This document shows positions 1 through 7,940 of a stretch of 64,000 bases of DNA, piece after piece. The position numbers were made by a program, and so were the translations under genes. Position 1 is the first letter of the stretch, and each line of letters opens with the position of its first letter. The DNA comes from Streptomyces microflavus. GTDB taxonomy: Bacteria; Actinomycetota; Actinomycetes; Streptomycetales; Streptomycetaceae. The notes beneath the pieces were generated by a model. That model saw only the letters and a program-made list of their open reading frames with translations, did not search any database and had not been told where the DNA came from. Location: the NCBI RefSeq assembly GCF_014650075.1, contig NZ_BMUG01000017.1, forward strand, positions 62,001 through 126,000, read 5' to 3'.

Positions 1-1
1 G

Positions 2-187
2 ATCGCGGTGATGCCGTTCACGTACTCGATCACCAACGGCATCGGGGCCGGATTCCTCGCGTACGTCGTCATCCAGACCGCCCTGGGCCGGGCCCGCCGG
101 GTCCACTGGCTGCTCTGGGCCTCCTCGGCGCTGTTCGCGCTCTACTTCGCGATCGACCCGGTCGAGCAGCTGCTGGGCGTGAAGTAG
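2..187 (+). CDS. NCS2-family purine permease, C-terminal fragment
   Basis: Only the last 61 codons lie in the window; the gene starts upstream of base 1. The reading frame (stop TAG at 185-187) gives a membrane-embedded tail containing MPFTYSITNGIGAGFLAY followed by a hydrophobic segment. The FTYSI-x-NGIGAGF pattern is characteristic of the last part of NCS2 guanine/hypoxanthine/adenine permeases (PbuG/AzgA type), which are proton-driven purine importers in the cytoplasmic membrane. A strong hairpin follows immediately (199-232). Assignment to the family is firm; the exact purine cannot be told from the tail. Confidence 0.8.
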   Translation: MAVMPFTYSITNGIGAGFLAYVVIQTALGRARRVHWLLWASSALFALYFAIDPVEQLLGVK

Positions 188-198
188 CGGTGCGCCGT

Positions 199-232
199 AC
201 GGGGGCCGGTGCGCGCGGTCACCGGCCCCCGT
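199..232. terminator. Terminator hairpin after permease gene
   Basis: Perfect 13-bp inverted repeat, 199-211 (ACGGGGGCCGGTG) against 220-232, with an 8-base loop. It lies 11 bases after the permease stop and 8 bases before the end of the convergent penicillin-binding protein gene, so it probably stops transcripts from both sides. No U-tract, as is usual in Streptomyces. Confidence 0.75.
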
Positions 233-239
233 CATCGGC

Positions 240-1691
240 TCACCGCTCCAGCGCCGCCTTCATCATCTTCTGCGCGATCGGCGCCGCCAGGCCGTTGCCG
301 CTGACCTCGGAGCGGGCCGAGCCGGAGTCCTCGACGATCACCGCGACGGCGACCTCCTTGCCGCTGCTGTCGTCCTTCGCGTACGAGGTGAACCAGGCGT
401 ACGGGGTGTTGCTGTTGTCCACGCCGTTCTGCGCGGTCCCCGTCTTTCCGCCGACCTCGGCCCCGGCGATCCTGGCGTTGGTGCCGGTGCCCTCCTCGAC
501 GACGGTCACCATCGCGCTGCGGAGCTGCTCGGCGGTCCTCTCTCCCACCACCCGCTTCGTCTCCCCGTCCTCGGTCTCCTCCAGCGCGGAACCGTCCCCG
601 TCGGTCACCGACGACACCATGTGCGGCGCGGCCAGCTCACCGCCGTTGGCGAGGGCCGAGGTGACCATCGCCATCTGGAGCGGGGTGGCGGTGACCTCGA
701 ACTGGCCGATGCCCGTCAGCGCCGTCTGCGCCTTGTCCATGCCGGTCGGGTAGACGCTCTTCGACGCCCGCACCGGGACGTCCAGCTTCTCGGTGTCGAA
801 GCCGAACGCGTCCGCCATCTCCTTGACCTTGTCCTGGCCGAGGTCGGCGGCCGCCTTGGCGAAGACGTTGTTGCAGGAGTACTGGAGGGCGGTGCGCAGG
901 GTCGCGTTCTCGCAGGGGGCGGAGGCGTTCTCGTTGCGCAGGACGGTCCGGGTGCCGGGGAGGGTGTACGGGTCGGGGCTGTCGGTCGCCTCGTCGACGG
1001 AGCCGTACAGCCCGTTCTCCAGGGCCGCCGCCGCGACCACCAGCTTGAACGTGGAACCCGGCGCCAGCGGCTGCCGCAGCGCCCGGTTGACCAGCGACTT
1101 CTCCTTGTCGTCCAGCAGCTTCTTCCAGGCGTCGCCGTTGTCCGTACCGCTGATCTTCGAGGGGTCGTACGAGGGTGTGGAGACCATGCCCAGGATGCGG
1201 CCGGTCTTCGGGTCGATGGCCACGGCCGCGCCCTTGTCGTCGCCGAGCGCCTCGTAGGCCGCCTTCTGGACGCCCGGGTCGATGGTGGTGAGGACGTTGC
1301 CCGGGGAGGCCTGCCTGCCGGTGATCAGGTCGGCCGGGTTCTTCAGCCGGTCGTCGGTGCCGTCCAGGACGTCGCTGTAGATGCCTTCGAGCTGGGTCGC
1401 CCCGTACGCCTGCGAGCTGTAGCCCGTCACGGCCGCGTAGAGCTCGCCCTGCGTGTAGGTCCTCTTGTACCGGAGGTCGCCGCCACTGGTCCCCTTCGAT
1501 CCGGTGACCGGCGAACCGGCCACGATGATGTCCCCGAGCGGCTGCGCGTACTGCGCGATGGTGTTCCGCCGGTTGTGCTCGTCGTCTGCGAGCGCCTTGG
1601 CCTCGTAGCCCTGCACCCACGTCGCCCGCACCAGCAGGGCGAGCACCATGAGCAGACAGAAGACCGAAGCGCGCCTGATTGTCTTGTTCAT
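240..1691 (-). CDS. Class B penicillin-binding protein (D,D-transpeptidase, PbpA-like)
   Basis: 483 residues. Cross-links peptidoglycan at the outer face of the membrane. A single N-terminal membrane anchor (about residues 8-26) is followed by a short dimerisation-type region and a transpeptidase domain with all three active-site motifs: STFK (213-216, nucleophile Ser213), SCN (272-274) and KTGT (416-419). Start chosen at ATG 1691 because MNKTIRRASVF opens the membrane anchor; an upstream open frame reaching 2093 merely runs antisense through the response-regulator gene. The PbpA-like class lacks the C-terminal PASTA domains found in some PBPs. It stands alone; in Streptomyces such short PBP2-type proteins are associated with division/sporulation, but that role is inference. 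Confidence 0.93.
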   Translation of the reverse strand: MNKTIRRASVFCLLMVLALLVRATWVQGYEAKALADDEHNRRNTIAQYAQPLGDIIVAGSPVTGSKGTSGGDLRYKRTYTQGELYAAVTGYSSQAYGATQLEGIYSDVLDGTDDRLKNPADLITGRQASPGNVLTTIDPGVQKAAYEALGDDKGAAVAIDPKTGRILGMVSTPSYDPSKISGTDNGDAWKKLLDDKEKSLVNRALRQPLAPGSTFKLVVAAAALENGLYGSVDEATDSPDPYTLPGTRTVLRNENASAPCENATLRTALQYSCNNVFAKAAADLGQDKVKEMADAFGFDTEKLDVPVRASKSVYPTGMDKAQTALTGIGQFEVTATPLQMAMVTSALANGGELAAPHMVSSVTDGDGSALEETEDGETKRVVGERTAEQLRSAMVTVVEEGTGTNARIAGAEVGGKTGTAQNGVDNSNTPYAWFTSYAKDDSSGKEVAVAVIVEDSGSARSEVSGNGLAAPIAQKMMKAALER

Positions 1692-1801
1692 CCCGCTGGA
1701 GGGACGAGCGGGGGCGTTCCGCCCGTTCCCGGTTGTGCCGCTTCTCACCGATTTCTCACGTGGCCCACAGGGCTGTGAAGGCCGGGTTCGGGGCCCCGGG
1801 C

Positions 1802-2464
1802 TCAGCCCGGCGTGATGAACCCGGACTCGTACGCCGCGATGACCGCCTGCGTACGGTCCCGGGCACCGGTCTTCGCGAGGACCGCCGCCACATGGGACTT
1901 CACCGTCGCCGGGCCCACCGCCAGCCGCCCCGCGATCTCCGCGTTGGTCAGCCCCGCCGCCATCAGCCGCAGCACGTCCGCCTCCCGCCCGGTCAGCCGC
2001 GCCACCCACGCCGGGGCGCGCGCCTCCCGCCGGCCGGCGTGTTCGGCGGCCAGGGTGCGTACCGCCGCCGGGTAGAGGAGCGAGTCGCCGCACGCCACCA
2101 GGCGCACCGCCTGCACCAGCTCCTCGGCCGCCGACCGCTTCAGCAGGAACCCGGCGGCTCCGGCGTGCAGGGCGTCGTACACGTACGCGTCGTTCTCGAA
2201 GGTCGTCACGACGACGATCCGCGGCGGGTCCGCCAGGGTGGCGAGGATCTGCTCGGTGGCCCGGATCCCGTCGATCTCCGGCATCCGCACGTCCATCAGC
2301 ACCACGTCGGGCCGCAGGGCGCGCACCACGGAGACGGCCTCCGCCCCGGTGGCGGCCTCCCCGACCACCTCGATGCCCTCCTCGGCGCCCAGGATCGCGC
2401 GCAGCGCCGTACGCACCATCTCCTCGTCGTCCGCGACCACGACCCGGACGGGCGTTCCGCTCAC
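1802..2464 (-). CDS. LuxR/NarL-family response regulator
   Basis: 220 residues. Receiver domain (about 1-120) with the acidic pocket ADDEE (11-15) and phospho-acceptor Asp58 in VVLMDVR, then a LuxR-type helix-turn-helix (about 155-215; LTGREADVLRLMAAGLTNAEIA). GTG start at 2464 overlaps the stop of the upstream histidine kinase (GTGA), so the two are translationally coupled and form one two-component system. Target genes are unknown; the adjacent membrane protein at 3738-4750 is the obvious candidate partner. Confidence 0.95.
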   Translation of the reverse strand: MSGTPVRVVVADDEEMVRTALRAILGAEEGIEVVGEAATGAEAVSVVRALRPDVVLMDVRMPEIDGIRATEQILATLADPPRIVVVTTFENDAYVYDALHAGAAGFLLKRSAAEELVQAVRLVACGDSLLYPAAVRTLAAEHAGRREARAPAWVARLTGREADVLRLMAAGLTNAEIAGRLAVGPATVKSHVAAVLAKTGARDRTQAVIAAYESGFITPG

Positions 2465-3741
2465 GATCCCTCCTCGCCGCGTGCCGTCAGCGGCAGCCGG
2501 GCGGTCAGCCGCCAGCCGCCGTCGTACGGCCCCGCCTCGCTCCGGCCGCCCAGCAGCGCCGCCCGCTCCGCTATGCCGCGCAGCCCCCGCCCGCCGCCGG
2601 GACGGACCACCGCAGGCCGCTCGCCCAGGGGGTTCTCCAGCACGATCTCCAGCTCCCTCTTCCGTGCCGCGATCAGCAGCCGTACGGGGGAGATGCCGCC
2701 CCCGCCGTGCCGCAGGACGTTGCTCAGCCCTTCCTGCACGATCCGGTACGCCTCCCGCGAGACCACCGGCACCACGCTGCCCGGGTCGCCCTCCCGCTCG
2801 TACGCCACCGGCACCCCGCAGTGCTTCAGCAGCCCGTCGAGCGCGTCGAGCCCGGGTCCGTACGCCGCCCCCTCACCCTCCGTCTCCCCGCTCCCCGGCT
2901 CCCCGTCCCGGCGCAACAGCCCGACCACGGAGTCGAGTTCACCGACCGTCCGCCGCGTCGTCTCCTCGATCGCGGTCAGCGCCCGGCGGACGAACTCCGG
3001 ATCGTGGTCCAGGACCCGACGGGCCGCCCCCGCCTGGAGGGTCACCGCGCTCAGGGCGTGGCCCACCGAGTCGTGCAGCTCCCGGGCGAGCCGGTTGCGC
3101 ACGGCCAGGTCCGCCGCCCTGCGCTCGGCAGCGGCCAGCCGGTCCTCGGGTGCCGGTCCGAGCAGCGCCGGCACCCACCGGGCCAGCAGCTCCCCGGCGG
3201 CTGCCGCGACCAGCGCCATCGCCGCCAGCATCGCGAGCCCGGCGAACGGCGCGAGGGCCAGGGCCCAAGGCTCCAGCAGCATTTCGGGACCGGCCGCCCG
3301 CCAGGAGTCGCGCAGCGCCGCCGAGAAGGGGAGCCCGGCCACCGCGACGGCGAACGGCGTCAGCGCCAGCGTGATCCCGCTGATGATGCCGCCGAGCGCC
3401 AGATGCACCGTGAACCAGGCGGCGGCCCGCACCCGGGCCTGCCGGGTCCGGGCGGGCCCCTCGGCCAGCAGCGCGGGCGGGACCCCGCAAAGGGCCCGGG
3501 CCGCGGCCACCGACAGCGGCCGGACGAGCGGGAAGAACCCGCTGACCGCCACCATCGGCAGGGCGCAGGCGAACGCGGCGAACTGGGCGCGCGGGGACGA
3601 GAAGAGCTGCTCCCCGCCGCCCAGCATGCTCACCAGGACCGTGCCGACCAGGAAGTACGGCATCAGCAGCGCGCCGCCGATGATCAGATGCAGCCAGCGC
3701 AGCCGCGCCCGCCGCCCGATCAGCGGTGCGAGCGGCCTCAC
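2461..3741 (-). CDS. Sensor histidine kinase (HisKA_3/NarX-type)
   Basis: 426 residues. N-terminal half has about four to five membrane segments (roughly 17-40, 52-75, 110-137, 160-185), so sensing is intramembrane or extracytoplasmic. The HisKA_3 dimerisation helix carries RELHDSVGHAL with phospho-acceptor His223; the C-terminal HATPase region contains the N-box-like segment ending LSNVLRHGGGG and a GGGRGLRGIAERA G-box. GTG at 3741 is chosen because it sits in a GTGA overlap with the preceding membrane-protein frame and begins just before the first membrane helix. It phosphorylates the regulator encoded directly downstream (4-base overlap). Signal unknown. Confidence 0.93.
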   Translation of the reverse strand: MRPLAPLIGRRARLRWLHLIIGGALLMPYFLVGTVLVSMLGGGEQLFSSPRAQFAAFACALPMVAVSGFFPLVRPLSVAAARALCGVPPALLAEGPARTRQARVRAAAWFTVHLALGGIISGITLALTPFAVAVAGLPFSAALRDSWRAAGPEMLLEPWALALAPFAGLAMLAAMALVAAAAGELLARWVPALLGPAPEDRLAAAERRAADLAVRNRLARELHDSVGHALSAVTLQAGAARRVLDHDPEFVRRALTAIEETTRRTVGELDSVVGLLRRDGEPGSGETEGEGAAYGPGLDALDGLLKHCGVPVAYEREGDPGSVVPVVSREAYRIVQEGLSNVLRHGGGGISPVRLLIAARKRELEIVLENPLGERPAVVRPGGGRGLRGIAERAALLGGRSEAGPYDGGWRLTARLPLTARGEEGS

Positions 3742-4750
3742 GCGCGGGTGCCGGAGGTCTTGGGGGCCGCCGCGCGCTCCGCGAGAAGGTGCGCGACCGG
3801 CAGCGCGATGAGGGTCCCGACCAGCATCTGCACAGCGTAGATCAGCACCATCGCCGTCGTCGGCCGATCGGAGACGTCGCCCGCCCCCACCAGAGCGGCC
3901 AGGCTCAACCACCCTCCCCAGCAGGCCACTTGCGCCGATCCGGCCCAGACCAGGACGAGCGGCACCCGCAGCGGAAGCCGGCCGCCGCGCCGGAACGCGA
4001 GCAGCAGCGCCCCGGCGACGGCGACGGCCACGAAGAGCGCGTTGACGGCTTCGACCACGTAGAAGTCGCTGGTGCGCTCGGCCACCAGGCCCGCATTGAG
4101 CCCGGAGGTCCACCCGGCGGCCCAGAACAGATGGGCGAGGCCCGGGGCGAGGGCGACCAGCGCCGCGGCCACGGCGGTGACCCGCAGCACGGGGGGGCCG
4201 GAGTCCCGGGAAGGTCCCGCAGCCGGCCCTGCCAGAGGTGGCCCCAGCGCTCCTTGGCGTACAGAACGAAGAGGGTGCCCAGCGCGACCCCCTGGATGAT
4301 GAAGCCGCCGTAGACGACACCGAAGACCCACGGGTCGAGGAACGGATCACCGCCGCCCCCGGTGCCCCCACCGCTTCCGCCGAGCAGCCGGACGGCCATC
4401 TGCAACGGATAGGCCGTCATGACCGGCAGCAGCAGACCGCTCGCCACCCACATCGGCACCACCAGCAGCCAGGCGGGCACCCGCAGCCCCCAGGGCCGGG
4501 TGAGCAGCAGGGCGAGGACGACGACGCAGGCGTCCATCAGGACCGTGACCCCGTTGCCGACGACCAGCAGGGCGCCGCCGTCCAGCAGCGGGCTCCCGTC
4601 CGGGATGCCGACCCGACTCCCCGCCATCCAGGCGGCCTTGAGGCCGACGTAGGGCACGCAGGACACGATGGCGAGCACCCGCGCCACGGTCCGGACCCGG
4701 CCGATGCGGTACGGGGGTGGGTGCGGGGCGGAGGTCCGGTTCGCTGTCAT
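3738..4750 (-). pseudogene. Polytopic membrane protein, frameshifted at a C7 tract
   Basis: Starts at ATG 4750 (MTANRTSAPHPPPYRIGRVR) and reads through several hydrophobic helices down to about 4200, where the frame continues into low-complexity nonsense. From about 4190 down to the stop at 3738 a different frame gives clear membrane protein again (LRVTAVAAALVALAPGLAHLF onward). The switch falls exactly on seven consecutive C (minus strand; G at 4191-4197): one additional C would join both parts into 337 codons. The stop forms a GTGA overlap with the histidine kinase start, so it is the first gene of a three-gene operon. It is either a sequencing indel, a real inactivation, or a slippage site. 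Family not recognised; probably the sensor's partner. Confidence 0.75.
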
Positions 4751-4917
4751 GGCGCCCACGCTTCCGCGGAACCCGGCCCCGCACGTCCTGCTGGCCGACG
4801 ATCCGTCTCCGCCGCGCGGGGGAGAGGAGGCGCTCCGTGGATGATCTGTTCCAAGGGGTCGGTGAGCGTTGCTCGTCTCCGCAGGCCCCCCTTGGACCAC
4901 ACCACCAGGAGGATTCA

Positions 4918-5307
4918 GTGGCATACCCGCAACAGCTCACCCCCGAGGAGAAGCTCGCCGACGCGAAGAAGCTGTTGAGCCTCCCGCGTATCGTGGTGAT
5001 CTGCGGCTCCACCCGCTTCATGCCGGAGATGAACGAGGCCGATCTGCGGGAGACCGAAGCCGGAAGGATCGTCGTCAAACCGGGCTGTGACCTGAAGTCC
5101 CCGCACGAACTCTGGTCCGATCCTGTCGAGGCCGAGGCGCTGAAGGCCCGACTCGACGATCTGCACCGGGCGAAGATCCGGCTCGCCGATGAGGTGCTCG
5201 TGGTCGGCGACTACATCGGAGACAGCACCCGGTCCGAAATCGCCTACGCCCGGTCGCTGGCCAAGCCCGTGCGGTTCACGCACCCCGAAGTCGACCCTGA
5301 CGCCTGA
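4918..5307 (+). CDS. Nucleoside 2-deoxyribosyltransferase-like protein
   Basis: 129 residues. Ideal Shine-Dalgarno AGGAGG at 4908-4913 fixes the GTG start at 4918. Contains VVICGSTRF near the N terminus (about 27-35) and DEVLVVGDYIGDSTRSEIAYA near the C terminus, the two signatures of the small Rossmann-like 2-deoxyribosyltransferase/DUF4406 fold: a glycine-rich GSTRF loop and a catalytic-type Glu in SEIAYA. Such proteins cleave or move N-glycosidic bonds of nucleosides or nucleotides, but many are uncharacterised, so substrate is not assigned. Monocistronic; divergent from the membrane protein/two-component operon. Confidence 0.7.
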   Translation: MAYPQQLTPEEKLADAKKLLSLPRIVVICGSTRFMPEMNEADLRETEAGRIVVKPGCDLKSPHELWSDPVEAEALKARLDDLHRAKIRLADEVLVVGDYIGDSTRSEIAYARSLAKPVRFTHPEVDPDA

Positions 5308-5432
5308 TCGCGCCAAGACGCCGCCGGGCACTGCGCGGATCCGCGCCCCGTGGGCGTCGAACGCGGCGCGCTTGCAGGAGCAGGGCCGACCCGCGACGTG
5401 CGGGAGCTTGCGCGCGCTCGCCGGTGTCCGGG

Positions 5433-6203
5433 TCAGAGCCTGCGCGTGGCGAGCGTGAGGCGGTCGCGGGCGTCCAGCAGGGCGTCCTTGACCGTCTGTT
5501 CGTGGCCGGGGGTGAGGCGCGCGACCGGTACCGAGCAGCTGATCGCGTCGCGGGCGGGGGTGCGGTAGGGGATCGCCACGCCGAAGCAGCGCAGGCCGAG
5601 GGTGTTCTCCTCGCGGTCCACCGCGTACCCCTGCTCGCGGACCAGGCGCAGCTCCTCGATGAGCTTCTCCCGGTCGGTGATGGTGTGTTCGGTCAGCGCG
5701 GGCAGCGTCTCGGGGAGCATCTTGCGGACCTGCTCGTCGCTGTGGGTGGCCAGCAGCGCCTTGCCGAGCGAGGTGGAGTGGGCGGGCAGCCGACGGCCGA
5801 CCCGGGTGAAGGGGCGCAGATAGTGCTGGGACTGGCGGGTGGCGAGGTAGACCACGTTCGTCCCGTCGAGCCGGGCCAGGTGGATGGTCTCCGTGGTGTC
5901 GTCGGAGAGCCGGTCCAGGGTGGGCCGGGCGGCGGCCACGACCTCGTCGCCGTCGATGTAGGAGGTGCCCACCAGCAGGGCGCGCACCCCGATCCCGTAC
6001 CGCGTGCCCGTCGCGTCCGTCTCCACCCAGCCGAGCTCGACCAGGGTGCGCAGCAGCATGTAGAGGCTGGACTTGGGGTAGCCCACGGCCTCCTGGACGG
6101 CGGCGAGCGAGTGCATGCCGGGGCGCCCCGCGAAGTATTCGAGCAGCTCCACCGTCCGTACCGCGGACTTGACCTGTGCCCCACCGGACTCGGCGACCGA
6201 CAT
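5433..6203 (-). CDS. IclR-family transcriptional regulator
   Basis: 256 residues. N-terminal winged helix (about 10-75; VKSAVRTVELLEYFAG then YPKSSLYMLLRTLVELGWV) and C-terminal IclR effector-binding domain (about 80-250; STSLGKALLA motif, ENTLGLRCFGVAIPYR). ATG 6203 chosen since the helix-turn-helix starts shortly after; the longer open frame to 6278 would run into the divergent promoter. Divergent from the aldehyde dehydrogenase gene, which it very likely controls; the effector is probably a sugar-acid or keto-acid intermediate. Confidence 0.92.
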   Translation of the reverse strand: MSVAESGGAQVKSAVRTVELLEYFAGRPGMHSLAAVQEAVGYPKSSLYMLLRTLVELGWVETDATGTRYGIGVRALLVGTSYIDGDEVVAAARPTLDRLSDDTTETIHLARLDGTNVVYLATRQSQHYLRPFTRVGRRLPAHSTSLGKALLATHSDEQVRKMLPETLPALTEHTITDREKLIEELRLVREQGYAVDREENTLGLRCFGVAIPYRTPARDAISCSVPVARLTPGHEQTVKDALLDARDRLTLATRRL

Positions 6204-6284
6204 CGCCCCACGCTCCTTCTTCGGCCTTCGGCCATTGCCAACACGGAAGGCCCGGAAATAGAGTCCGAGCACGTTCACGATCAG

Positions 6285-6307
6285 GAACTCTGTTCAGAAT
6301 ACCGAAC
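6285..6307. promoter_or_regulatory. Candidate IclR operator in divergent promoter
   Basis: Two overlapping dyads in the IclR/aldehyde dehydrogenase intergenic region: GAAC-TCT-GTTC at 6285-6295 and GTTC-N8-GAAC at 6292-6307. The spot lies about 36-58 bases before the dehydrogenase start. Seen directly; assignment to the neighbouring IclR protein is inference. Confidence 0.45.
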
Positions 6308-6342
6308 GTCTCTGGCCGGTGTTCCAGGACCCGAGGGGAATC

Positions 6343-7866
6343 ATGGTGAGTGCAGCACCAGTCTGGAGTGTCGACCCCCGAAGCGGGAAGCCGCGCGAGC
6401 AGGTTGCGGTGGAGGCTACCGCCGAGGAGGTCGACCGCGCGGTCCGGGCGGCCCACTCCGTACGCGACGCCCTGGCCGACCGCACGGCACGCGCCGCGTT
6501 CCTGCGTACGGCGGCGGAGCTGCTGGAGGAGTCCGGCCCGCACATCATCGAGGCCGCCGACGCGGAGACCGCCCTCGGCCCGGCCCGGCTCACCGGGGAA
6601 CTCGCGCGCACCGCAGCCCAGTTGCGGGCCTTCGCGGAGGTCGTCGACGAGGGCGCCTACCTCGACATCCACATCGACCACGAGGACGGCTCCCGCACCC
6701 CGCCCTGGCCCGACCTGCGCCGCTACAAGATCCCGCTCGGGGTCGTCGCCGTCTACGCGGCCAGCAACTTCCCGCTCGCCTTCTCCGTCCCCGGCGGCGA
6801 CACCGCCAGCGCCCTCGCGGCCGGCTGCCCGGTCGTCGTCAAGGCCCACCCCGGCCATCCGGCCACCTCCGAACTCTGCGCCTCGGTGCTCCGCCGCGCC
6901 GCCGCCCGCACCGGGCTGCCCGAGGACGTGGTGACCCTGGTCCACGGGTTCGACGCGGGCGTCGAGCTGGTCCGCCACCCGCTGGTGAGCGCGGCGGGCT
7001 TCACCGGTTCCGTACGCGGCGGACGCGCCCTGTTCGACGCGGCGGCCGCCCGCCCCGCCCCCATCCCCTTCCACGGCGAACTCGGCTCGCTCAACCCGGT
7101 CGTCGTCACCGCGGCGGCCGCCGCCGAGCGGTCCGAGCAGATCGGCGCCGGGCTCGGCGCCTCCATGACCCTGGGCGTCGGCCAGTTCTGCACCAAGCCC
7201 GGCTTCGTCCTCGCCCCGTCCGGCGACGCGGGCGACCGGCTGGTGAAGGCCCTCACCGGGACGGTCAGCGACACCGGCTCCGGCGTGATGCTGGACCACC
7301 GGATGCGGGACGCCTTCCTCGCAGGCGTACGCGAACGGGCCGCACTCCCGGGCGTCGAGGCCCCCGTCACCCCCGGCGCGGGCAGCGAGCACACGGTCTC
7401 GGCCGGCTTCCTCACCGTCCCGGCCGCTCTCCTCACCGCCGAGGGCCCGCACGACGCGCTCCTGGAGGAGTGCTTCGGCCCGGTCACCGTGATCGCGCGC
7501 TACGACTCCGAGGACGAGGTCACCGCCGTCCTGTCCCGGCTCCCCGGCAACCTCACCGCCACCCTCCAGACCGCGACCGGGGGCGACGACCCGGAGGCGG
7601 CCGCCCTCCTCACCGCCCTCACCCCGCTCGCCGGCCGCATCCTGGTCAACGGCTGGCCGACCGGCGTCGCCGTCGCCCCCGCCCAGCACCACGGCGGCCC
7701 CTACCCGGCCACCACCTCCCCCTCCACCTCGGTCGGCGCGACGGCCATCGAGCGCTGGCTGCGCCCGGTGACGTACCAGAGCACCCCCGACCCGCTCCTC
7801 CCGCCGGAACTGCGCGAGGCCAACCCCCTGGACCTGCCCCGCCGCGTGGACGGCCGCCGCGCATGA
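6343..7866 (+). CDS. Aldehyde dehydrogenase (NADP+), ketoglutarate-semialdehyde dehydrogenase-like
   Basis: 507 residues. Oxidises an aldehyde to a carboxylate with NAD(P)+. Catalytic Glu246 lies in PIPFHGELGSLNP and nucleophile Cys283 in LGVGQFCTKPG; AASNFPLAFSVPGGDTASALA (about 140-160) is the cofactor/substrate channel signature of the 2,5-dioxopentanoate (alpha-ketoglutarate semialdehyde) dehydrogenase branch. ATG 6343 is preceded by GAGGGGAA at 6332-6339; GTG 6346 is an alternative. Control by the divergent IclR regulator and this subfamily both point to catabolism of pentonates, hexarates or hydroxyproline, but no other pathway enzyme is present nearby, so the pathway is inference. Its stop is inside the first of three tandem ATGA units. 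Confidence 0.88.
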   Translation: MVSAAPVWSVDPRSGKPREQVAVEATAEEVDRAVRAAHSVRDALADRTARAAFLRTAAELLEESGPHIIEAADAETALGPARLTGELARTAAQLRAFAEVVDEGAYLDIHIDHEDGSRTPPWPDLRRYKIPLGVVAVYAASNFPLAFSVPGGDTASALAAGCPVVVKAHPGHPATSELCASVLRRAAARTGLPEDVVTLVHGFDAGVELVRHPLVSAAGFTGSVRGGRALFDAAAARPAPIPFHGELGSLNPVVVTAAAAAERSEQIGAGLGASMTLGVGQFCTKPGFVLAPSGDAGDRLVKALTGTVSDTGSGVMLDHRMRDAFLAGVRERAALPGVEAPVTPGAGSEHTVSAGFLTVPAALLTAEGPHDALLEECFGPVTVIARYDSEDEVTAVLSRLPGNLTATLQTATGGDDPEAAALLTALTPLAGRILVNGWPTGVAVAPAQHHGGPYPATTSPSTSVGATAIERWLRPVTYQSTPDPLLPPELREANPLDLPRRVDGRRA

Positions 7867-7940
7867 GCCTGCACTTGGACGGCCGCCCTACATGACCCTG
7901 CACCTGGACGGATTCCGCGTATGACCCTGCACCTGGACGG
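7863..7940 (+). repeat. 29-bp tandem repeat generating serial ATGA mini-ORFs
   Basis: Three units begin at 7863, 7892 and 7921, exactly 29 bases apart. Units 2 and 3 share their first 20 bases (ATGACCCTGCACCTGGACGG); unit 1 differs at two. Because 29 is not a multiple of three, each ATG is in a different frame. ATG 7863 overlaps the dehydrogenase stop (ATGA) and opens MSLHLDGRPT-stop; that stop overlaps ATG 7892 (ATGA), which opens MTLHLDGFRV-stop; that stop overlaps ATG 7921, start of the DUF1349 gene. The result is two 10-codon ORFs linked end to end by stop-start overlaps. Confidence 0.9.

Noticed and set aside
240..2093. A 617-codon reading of the penicillin-binding protein starting at 2093
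   Set aside because: The extra 134 N-terminal residues are Gly/Arg/Ala-rich and overlap the response-regulator gene in another frame; the real N terminus is the membrane anchor at ATG 1691.
4915..7692. Minus-strand open frame of 925 codons
   Set aside because: Antisense to the dehydrogenase, low complexity, no recognisable domain.
5424..7895. Long plus-strand open frame of 823 codons across the IclR gene and dehydrogenase
   Set aside because: High GC makes long spurious frames common; its protein is Arg/Pro/Gly-rich without domains and overlaps two convincing genes.
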